Origin: CBDAQA01 sp965198865
GTDB taxonomy: Bacteria > Planctomycetota > Phycisphaerae > Tepidisphaerales > Tepidisphaeraceae
Direction of reading: 5' to 3'
NCBI GenBank assembly: GCA_965198865.1
Contig: CBDAQA010000009.1
Span: forward strand, 310,001 to 374,000
Length of the DNA: 64,000 nt
The first letter of the stretch is position 1. The number at the start of each line of letters is the position of its first letter. Both the position numbers and the translations under genes were made by a program. This document shows positions 58,862-64,000 of the stretch, piece after piece. Below the pieces are notes generated by a model. The model made no database searches. It was not told where the DNA came from and was given only the letters and a program-made list of their open reading frames with translations.

Positions 58862-60493
58862 ATGAACGACCCGACACGCGATCAACATCGGCCGACCGTC
58901 CGCTCCGGCTTGCGTGCGATCCTCGCCGCCTGCGCGCTGCCCGCCGCTCTTCTCGGACCGGCCGCGGTTTCCCGGGCCGAGTCGCCCGCGTCGACCGATT
59001 CCGCAGTGGCCCGCTTGGAGGCGGCCGCCCAGCGCCTCGAGGCGGCGGCCGACCGGTTGCAAACTGCCAAGGGGGACTCGACGTCCGTCACGTCCGAGCT
59101 CAAGCCCCCGTTCCCCCCGGCGACGCCGTGGGCGGTCGTGCGGGTCAGCCAGAAGGTGGGCGCGGCCGTCGTGCGGATCGACGTGGCGCAGGAGATCTAC
59201 GTCCAGGGCAAGCGGACGCTCCGACGCGGGATCGGGTCCGGCGTCATCATCGACGACGAGGGGCACGTCCTGACCAACTTCCATGTGGCCGGGCGATCGG
59301 CCGAGCTGTACGTCACGCTGTCCAGCAAGGAGCGGATCGGCGCGAAGCTGGTCGGCGACGACCACTGGACCGACCTGGCCGTGGTCCAGATGAACATGGA
59401 CGAGATCAAGAAGAAGGGCGTCACCTTCAGCCACGCGGAGCTGGGCGACAGCAAGCCGTTGATCACCGGGCAGGACGTGATGGCGATCGGCACGCCGTTC
59501 GGGCTGAACCGCACGACCACGCTTGGCCAGATCAGCAACAACGACCGCACGTTCTACCCCGAGCGGATGACGATCGACATGACCCGCGAGGAGGACCTGG
59601 AGACCGGCGACTTCTCCAACTGGCTGCAGATGGACACGCCGATCAACCCCGGCAACAGCGGCGGGCCGCTGGTCGACCTCAACGGCGCGGTCGTCGGCAT
59701 CAACACGCGCGGCGGCGGGCAGAACCTGAACTTCGCCATCCCCATCGACACCGCCAAGCCGGTGATCGCCGCCATCCTCAAGAGCGCCACGCCCGACAAG
59801 AAGGGCCGGGTCGACCGCAGCGACCTGGGCATCGACTTCAAGCCGCTGCAGGACCTGGAGAGCTTCTACAACATCGACATCGACCGGGGCGTGCTGGTGA
59901 ACAGCGTCGACCCGCTGGGTGCCGCAGCCAAGGCCGGGCTGAAGAGCCAGGACATCCTGATGTCGGTCAACGGCCACGCGACGAACTGCCGGTTCCCCGA
60001 GGAGATCGCGCCGGTCCGGCTGATGATCGCCGAGATGCCGATCGGCTCGACCGCCGACCTGGAGATCCGCCGGGGCAAGCAGTCGATGCACATGTCGGCC
60101 AAGACCCTGCGGCTGCAGAGCGTGTTCGGCCAGCAGAAGGAGCTGAAGGTGTGGGGCATGTCGGTCCGCGAGGTCACCCGCGCCTACGCCAGCGATGCCC
60201 AGCTGGACGACGACAGCGGCGTGGCCATCCAAACCCTGACCGACGGCCACCCCGCCGCCGAGGCCGACCTGCAGCGCGAGGACGTGATCCACAGCATGGA
60301 CGGCAAGCCCGTGCCCGACCTGGACGAGTTCCTCCGGCTCTACAAGCAGTCGGTCGCCCGGCACGCGGCCAAGGTGGGGCTCGACCTCCACCGCGGCCAC
60401 GCCGACCTGTTCAAGGTCATGACCGTCACCTACGACGCCGCCGACGACGAGAAGGCCGACGGCACCGCGCCGACCACGCAGACCGCGAACTGA
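58862..60493 (+). CDS. HtrA/DegP-like S1C serine protease with PDZ domains
   Basis: A 543-aa exported protease. The signal peptide (LRAILAACALPAALLGPAAVSRA) and a short coiled coil (AVARLEAAAQRLEAAADRLQ) precede a trypsin-like domain with catalytic His141 (LTNFHVAG), Asp171 (WTDLAVV) and Ser266 (NPGNSGGPL). A first PDZ (GVLVNSVDPLGAAAKAGLKSQDIL) and a second (SGVAIQTLTDGHPAAEADLQREDVI) follow. It should cut misfolded proteins in the periplasm-like space. It is followed after 65 nt by a degenerate paralogue, and is divergent from the RdgC-like gene. Confidence 0.9.
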   Translation: MNDPTRDQHRPTVRSGLRAILAACALPAALLGPAAVSRAESPASTDSAVARLEAAAQRLEAAADRLQTAKGDSTSVTSELKPPFPPATPWAVVRVSQKVGAAVVRIDVAQEIYVQGKRTLRRGIGSGVIIDDEGHVLTNFHVAGRSAELYVTLSSKERIGAKLVGDDHWTDLAVVQMNMDEIKKKGVTFSHAELGDSKPLITGQDVMAIGTPFGLNRTTTLGQISNNDRTFYPERMTIDMTREEDLETGDFSNWLQMDTPINPGNSGGPLVDLNGAVVGINTRGGGQNLNFAIPIDTAKPVIAAILKSATPDKKGRVDRSDLGIDFKPLQDLESFYNIDIDRGVLVNSVDPLGAAAKAGLKSQDILMSVNGHATNCRFPEEIAPVRLMIAEMPIGSTADLEIRRGKQSMHMSAKTLRLQSVFGQQKELKVWGMSVREVTRAYASDAQLDDDSGVAIQTLTDGHPAAEADLQREDVIHSMDGKPVPDLDEFLRLYKQSVARHAAKVGLDLHRGHADLFKVMTVTYDAADDEKADGTAPTTQTAN

Positions 60494-60558
60494 CATCCGA
60501 CAATAGAGCCGCCGATGTCATCGGCGGCCTTCCATCGAACCGCCGACCCTGGAGACGC

Positions 60559-62067
60559 ATGTCCCGCCGAGGCTCCGCCCTGTTTCTGACGCTCGCCGCC
60601 GCCCTCGCCACCACCGGCGCCACGACCGCCCCGACCACCGCGCCCGCCACGACGCGGGCGGCCAAGGCGATCCCGCCGCTGCCCCCGGCCGCGCCGGTCG
60701 TGCCGGCCGGGCCGAACTTCGCCCAGCGGCTGTACGACGCGGTGACGCCGTCGCTGGTCGCCGTCCAGTACACGTTCACCGGCGAGGTGCAGCAGGGCGA
60801 CGTGATCGTGGCCGGCATCGTCGTCGACGACCACGGCCTGGTCATGTTCCCGCTGGCCGCCGTCAACGACCAGATGCCCGACGAGCAGCTGCGCAAGTTC
60901 AAGGTGATCGTCCCGCGGCAGGACACCGACAACGAGGAGCTGGACGCCACCTTCGAGGGGCGCGACGAGCGCGCCCAGATGGCGTTCGTCCGCGTGAGGC
61001 CGGCCAAGGCGTCCACCAGGCCGGCGACGCGTCGCACCTGGGTGCCCGTCCACTTCGCCCAGCGGTCGCCCGCCATCGGTGACGCGATCTACTCGGTCGG
61101 CGTACTGCCGCGCAGCGGCGGGTACCACTCGGTCTTCACGCAGTCGGTCCTGTCGGCCTACCTGCGCGGCCCGATCAAGCAGGTGCAGGTCGCCGGCGGC
61201 GGGCTGGCCGGCTTCGGCAGCCCGGTCTTCGACGCCACCGGCACCGCCATCGGCATCGTCGGCTACGAGCCGCCCGCCTCCATCGTGCTGGACGACAAGA
61301 ACCCCCAGCAGCACCTGCTCGGCAGCCTCGCCACGAACCGCTACTTCGTGCCGACCGAGGAGTTCTCGATCGGCCTGGTCGACACGCCGACCGCCGAACG
61401 CCCGGTGGTGCTGTCCTACACCGGCCTGCCCGAGCTGAGCGGGTTGAAGAAGGAGGAGGCGGCGTACCTGGGCCTCGAGGGTCAGCCCGCCGTGCAGGTG
61501 GGCGACGTCCTTGACGACAGCCCCGCCGCCCGGGCCGGCATGAAGCGGCGCGACATCATCGTGAAGGTCAATGGCAAGCCCCTCGGCCGCGGCGACGTGC
61601 CGGAGGAGCTGCCGCTGATCCTCCGCCACCAGTTGGCCCAGTTCCCGCCGGGCACCACGGTCACGTTCGGCGTGCTCCGCGGGGGCCCCGACCAGCCGCT
61701 GATCAACATCCCCATCACCCTCGGCACCCGCCCCGACCCCGCCAACCGCGCCAAGCGGTTCTGGACCGACGAGATCGGCTTCGGCGTCCGCGAGCCCGTG
61801 CTGCTGGACCGCTACGCCCGCCACCTCAAGCCCGCCGACGCAGGCGGCGTCGTCGTCACCGTCCTCAAGCCCGAGTCGACCGCCCAGGCGGCCGGCCTCC
61901 AGCCCGAGGACCTCATCGTCCAGGTCAACGGGCAGCCCTCGCCCACGCTGGACGCCTTCAAGGCCGCCTACGGCGACTTCCGAAAGGCACACGCCCATGA
62001 CGCGATCGTCATGGTCGTCAAGCGAGAGGGCCGCGAGCAGACGATCCGCATCGAGCCGCCGCAGTGA
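60559..62067 (+). CDS. HtrA-like pseudoprotease with two PDZ domains
   Basis: A 502-aa exported protein paralogous to the gene before it. The signal peptide (SALFLTLAAALATTGATTA) leads to a Thr/Ala/Pro linker, then a trypsin-like fold without its triad: where the protease has TNFH the sequence is MFPLAAVND (around residue 96), and where it has GNSGGP it reads AGFGSPVFDATG (Ser221 context changed). Two PDZ domains follow (VQVGDVLDDSPAARAGMKRRDI and VVVTVLKPESTAQAAGLQPEDL). It probably binds peptides or regulates the active partner rather than cutting. GGAG precedes ATG 60559. Confidence 0.82.
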   Translation: MSRRGSALFLTLAAALATTGATTAPTTAPATTRAAKAIPPLPPAAPVVPAGPNFAQRLYDAVTPSLVAVQYTFTGEVQQGDVIVAGIVVDDHGLVMFPLAAVNDQMPDEQLRKFKVIVPRQDTDNEELDATFEGRDERAQMAFVRVRPAKASTRPATRRTWVPVHFAQRSPAIGDAIYSVGVLPRSGGYHSVFTQSVLSAYLRGPIKQVQVAGGGLAGFGSPVFDATGTAIGIVGYEPPASIVLDDKNPQQHLLGSLATNRYFVPTEEFSIGLVDTPTAERPVVLSYTGLPELSGLKKEEAAYLGLEGQPAVQVGDVLDDSPAARAGMKRRDIIVKVNGKPLGRGDVPEELPLILRHQLAQFPPGTTVTFGVLRGGPDQPLINIPITLGTRPDPANRAKRFWTDEIGFGVREPVLLDRYARHLKPADAGGVVVTVLKPESTAQAAGLQPEDLIVQVNGQPSPTLDAFKAAYGDFRKAHAHDAIVMVVKREGREQTIRIEPPQ

Positions 62068-62190
62068 ACGGGCGAGTGAGCCGCGCCACGACGAACGGCC
62101 GCGAATGACGCGAATTGCCAGGAGTCTGGACGCGGCATTCGTGCTCTGCATCGGGTGTCGCACAGGTGAGGCGGAGCAAGATGAGCCGCG

Positions 62191-62251
62191 GATGGACGCA
62201 GATGCACGCAGATCAAAACCAAGGCGTTTCTGATCTGCGTGCATGTGCGTC
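62191..62251. repeat. Phased-repeat palindrome, family B, copy 4
   Basis: GACGCAGATGCACGCAGATCA (62195-62215) is complementary to 62231-62251 at 20 of 21 positions. ACGCAGATG units repeat within the arm. A smaller CGAATGACGCG/CGCGGCATTCG pairing lies just upstream (62101-62141). It fills the gap after the pseudoprotease gene. Confidence 0.75.
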
Positions 62252-62305
62252 AGCCGGCGCCGTGCGCGGTTGACGGTGCCGGTGGTCCTCAGCACACTCC
62301 AGACG

Positions 62306-62962
62306 ATGAAAGTCCGCGCAGCGGTACTGTTCCCAGCCATGGCCCTGACGGCGTCGTGGAGCTGTGCGCCGACCACGCTCAAGGACGGTCCCATCCGCTT
62401 CTCCGCAAGCGACGGCGGGCATGGACCCGCGGGCTTCACGCAGGCGTTGACCGGCGGCGGCGGCCCGGTCTCGTGGGTCGTCCGCGACGATCCCGGCGCC
62501 CCCGGCGGCGGACCGGTCATCGTGCAGGCCAGCACCGACGACACGAGCTATCGCTTCCCCCTCTGCGTCTATGACGGGGCCGAACTCGCCGACGCGGCCG
62601 CCACCGTGGATTTCAAGTCGATCTCCGGCACTGTCGACCAGGCGGCCGGGCTCGTGTTGCGGTACCGGCCGGAAAACTACTACGTGGCCCGGGCCAACGC
62701 GCTGGAGGACAACGTCAACCTGTTCAAGACGATCAACGGCAACCGGCTCAAGATCGCCGAGGTGCCGGTCAAGGTTTCGCCGGGCCAGTGGCACACCCTC
62801 GGCTTCGCCGCCAAGGGGCCACATCTCACCGTGACGTTCAACGGCAAGACGGTGATCAAGGCGGATGACGCCACGTTCAAGGATGCTGGCAAGGTCGGCC
62901 TCTGGACCAAGGCGGACAGCGTGACAGCTTTCGCCAACCTGAACATCGGCCCCACCCAATGA
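62306..62962 (+). CDS. Secreted LamG/DUF1080-like beta-sandwich protein
   Basis: A 218-aa protein with a hydrophobic export signal (VRAAVLFPAMALTASWSCA; the Cys is not in a canonical lipobox). The mature part is a concanavalin-like sandwich: AATVDFKSISGTVDQAAGLVLRYR, YYVARANALEDNVNLFKTING, PGQWHTLGFAAKGPHLTVTFNG and GKVGLWTKADSVTAFANLNI. The pattern matches DUF1080/LamG carbohydrate-binding-like domains that are abundant in planctomycetes. The ligand is unknown. Its stop overlaps the next start (ATGA), so the two are coupled. Confidence 0.75.
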   Translation: MKVRAAVLFPAMALTASWSCAPTTLKDGPIRFSASDGGHGPAGFTQALTGGGGPVSWVVRDDPGAPGGGPVIVQASTDDTSYRFPLCVYDGAELADAAATVDFKSISGTVDQAAGLVLRYRPENYYVARANALEDNVNLFKTINGNRLKIAEVPVKVSPGQWHTLGFAAKGPHLTVTFNGKTVIKADDATFKDAGKVGLWTKADSVTAFANLNIGPTQ

Positions 62963-63816
62963 GGCGCGGTGCCCCATCAGCATGGCTCGCGCTGGCCGCT
63001 TTGGTCGCCGGCTGCGGCGACTCGACGCCCGCGCCACAGCCGATCGTCGGCAGCGCGTTCGACGCGGGCCTGCTTCAGGCACGACGACGGGGATTGCCCG
63101 TGGCCGTGCTGGTGTTCGATCCCGGCCGCGGCGATGCCGACCGCGCCGCGCGGACGGCGTTCGAGCTGTCGACGGCCGGCGCGGTGCCGGTCGAGCTCGA
63201 TCTCACGTCGTCCCGCAACCGGGCCGATGCAGCCCCGCTGCACGGCCTCGAAGCGCCGACGCTCGTCTGCCTGTCGTCCCACGGCGTCATCTGCAGCCGC
63301 GACGACCGAGACATCACCGGCGAGCGGGTCCGGCGGCAGATCGCTCAGGCCGCTGGGCAGGGGCCGCAACTGGATGCGGAGCTCGACCGGCTGTCGGCAG
63401 CTGCCGAGGCGCACCCCGACGACGTGACCCCGCGGATGGCGCTCGCTGGTTTCCTGCTGTCGCACCACAACGACCGGGAGGCGATCCCGCACCTGAGGCG
63501 GGTCGCGGCCGACGCCTCGGCCGACGTGGACGTGCGGGTGCGGGCGTGGGTGGCACTGGGGCGTTCGCACCTGTGGATGGTCGAGCCGGAGAAGGCGCGC
63601 CACGCGGCGCAGGCGCTGATGGCCACGCTGGGGCCGCGGTCGGCGGAGGCGATGGCAGGGGGAAATCTGGTGCGCGGCCTGCAGGACATCAAGGCCAAGC
63701 GGTTCGACCGGGCGCGGGACGAGCTCGCCGCCGCCGCCACCGTGGCCCCGGCGTCGGACTATGGCCGGGAGGCGACGGGGCTGTTGGCGACGTTGCCAAC
63801 GGTGCCGGGGAGGTGA
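62959..63816 (+). CDS. Lipoprotein with thioredoxin-like and TPR-like regions
   Basis: A 285-aa protein. LALAALVAGC is a lipobox, so it should be lipid-anchored. Residues ~30-120 resemble a thioredoxin fold without a CxxC (GLPVAVLVFDPGRGDADRAAR, EAPTLVCLSSHGV). The rest is helical and TPR-like (PRMALAGFLLSHHNDREAIPHLRRV, ARAWVALG-type, KRFDRARDELAAAATVAP). No reaction is evident. It overlaps the upstream gene by 4 nt and is followed after 5 nt by a substrate-binding protein gene. Confidence 0.65.
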   Translation: MRRGAPSAWLALAALVAGCGDSTPAPQPIVGSAFDAGLLQARRRGLPVAVLVFDPGRGDADRAARTAFELSTAGAVPVELDLTSSRNRADAAPLHGLEAPTLVCLSSHGVICSRDDRDITGERVRRQIAQAAGQGPQLDAELDRLSAAAEAHPDDVTPRMALAGFLLSHHNDREAIPHLRRVAADASADVDVRVRAWVALGRSHLWMVEPEKARHAAQALMATLGPRSAEAMAGGNLVRGLQDIKAKRFDRARDELAAAATVAPASDYGREATGLLATLPTVPGR

Positions 63817-63821
63817 GCACG

Positions 63822-64000
63822 ATGCGTCGCCTGATCTTGGCCATCCTGCTCGTCGCCTGCGGCTCGGCGGCCGCCCTCGCGTTCCTGCGCCACGGCCGCT
63901 CGCCAGCGGCCGAGCCGCGCACGCTGGTCCTCTACTGCGCCACCGACCGGGAGATCGCCCAGGACCTGATCGACGCGTTCCAGCGTCACACCGGCGTCCG
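63822..64000 (+). CDS. ABC-type substrate-binding protein, N-terminal part (runs off the window)
   Basis: The first 59 codons are present. A hydrophobic signal (LILAILLVACGSAAALAFL, with a possible lipobox LVAC) is followed by TLVLYCATDREIAQDLIDAF and a QRHTGV end. That is the usual first strand and helix of Fe(III)/AfuA-FbpA-type or other family-1 solute-binding proteins (xVVYTAxDxxxxxxxxxAFxxxTGI). GGGGAGGTGA lies just upstream of ATG 63822. The ligand cannot be judged from this fragment. Confidence 0.7.
   Translation, partial: MRRLILAILLVACGSAAALAFLRHGRSPAAEPRTLVLYCATDREIAQDLIDAFQRHTGV

Noticed and set aside
1..64000. tRNA or rRNA genes
   Set aside because: I saw no clear T-loop (GGTTCGAxTCC) with a matching acceptor stem, nor rRNA-like sequence. 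A covariance-model scan would be decisive.

Overview
The window is GC-rich, densely coded bacterial chromosome. I infer a planctomycete, probably a Phycisphaerae/Tepidisphaerales relative. The reasons are a chlamydial/planctomycete Hc1-type histone H1-like protein (31842), a giant PPi-type PEP carboxykinase-like enzyme (52067), a DUF255-DsbD fusion (5231), weak or missing Shine-Dalgarno sequences at many starts, and many different intergenic inverted-repeat families. No rRNA or tRNA gene was recognised.

Layout. 0.3-1.9 kb: a minus-strand YqjD/YqjE-like envelope-stress trio. 2-9.2 kb: RtcB RNA ligase, a membrane EEP phosphohydrolase followed by a graveyard of two gene relics, a DUF255 thioredoxin-fold protein and leucyl aminopeptidase. 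9.2-17.9 kb: methyltransferase, cyclophilin, the uppS-cdsA lipid/cell-wall pair, a flavin-reductase-fold protein, a CLC-F-like fluoride antiporter, an orphan nuoA, a phosphodiester glycosidase and an acyltransferase. 18-23.5 kb: a Pit phosphate transporter, then a signalling block (histidine kinase, single-domain receiver, receiver-GGDEF diguanylate cyclase). 23.5-28.6 kb: an AT-richer accessory island with small orphan proteins, an IS-end-like relic, an exactly phased 21-nt repeat array and a frameshifted MmeI-like restriction-modification enzyme.

28.7-40.5 kb: secreted DUF3352-like protein, IlvE, Hc1 histone, FabZ-like dehydratase, lactonase-DUF58 pair, MiaB with a coupled small winged-helix protein, a receiver protein and a PQQ-propeller protein. 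40.5-49.1 kb: GNAT acetyltransferase, FtsX-type ABC permease, a PhoR-like kinase and a heparinase-II/III-like gene cleanly split by an IS110-family element. 49.2-57.5 kb: a polytopic membrane protein, a NucA-like nuclease overlapping a NuiA-like inhibitor gene, PPi-PEPCK and an MsbA-like ABC exporter. 57.5-64 kb: an RdgC-like protein, an HtrA-type protease next to a catalytically degenerate paralogue, secreted small proteins, and the start of a substrate-binding protein cut by the window end.

The most notable signals are: (i) the nuclease/inhibitor gene overlap; (ii) the IS110 insertion, whose exact ends can be read from the reconstituted host frame and whose leader may encode a bridge RNA; (iii) the 21-nt phased array touching the stop codon of the frameshifted RM gene; (iv) several families of long inverted repeats, two of which sit in frame inside genes (pepA and the nuclease inhibitor).
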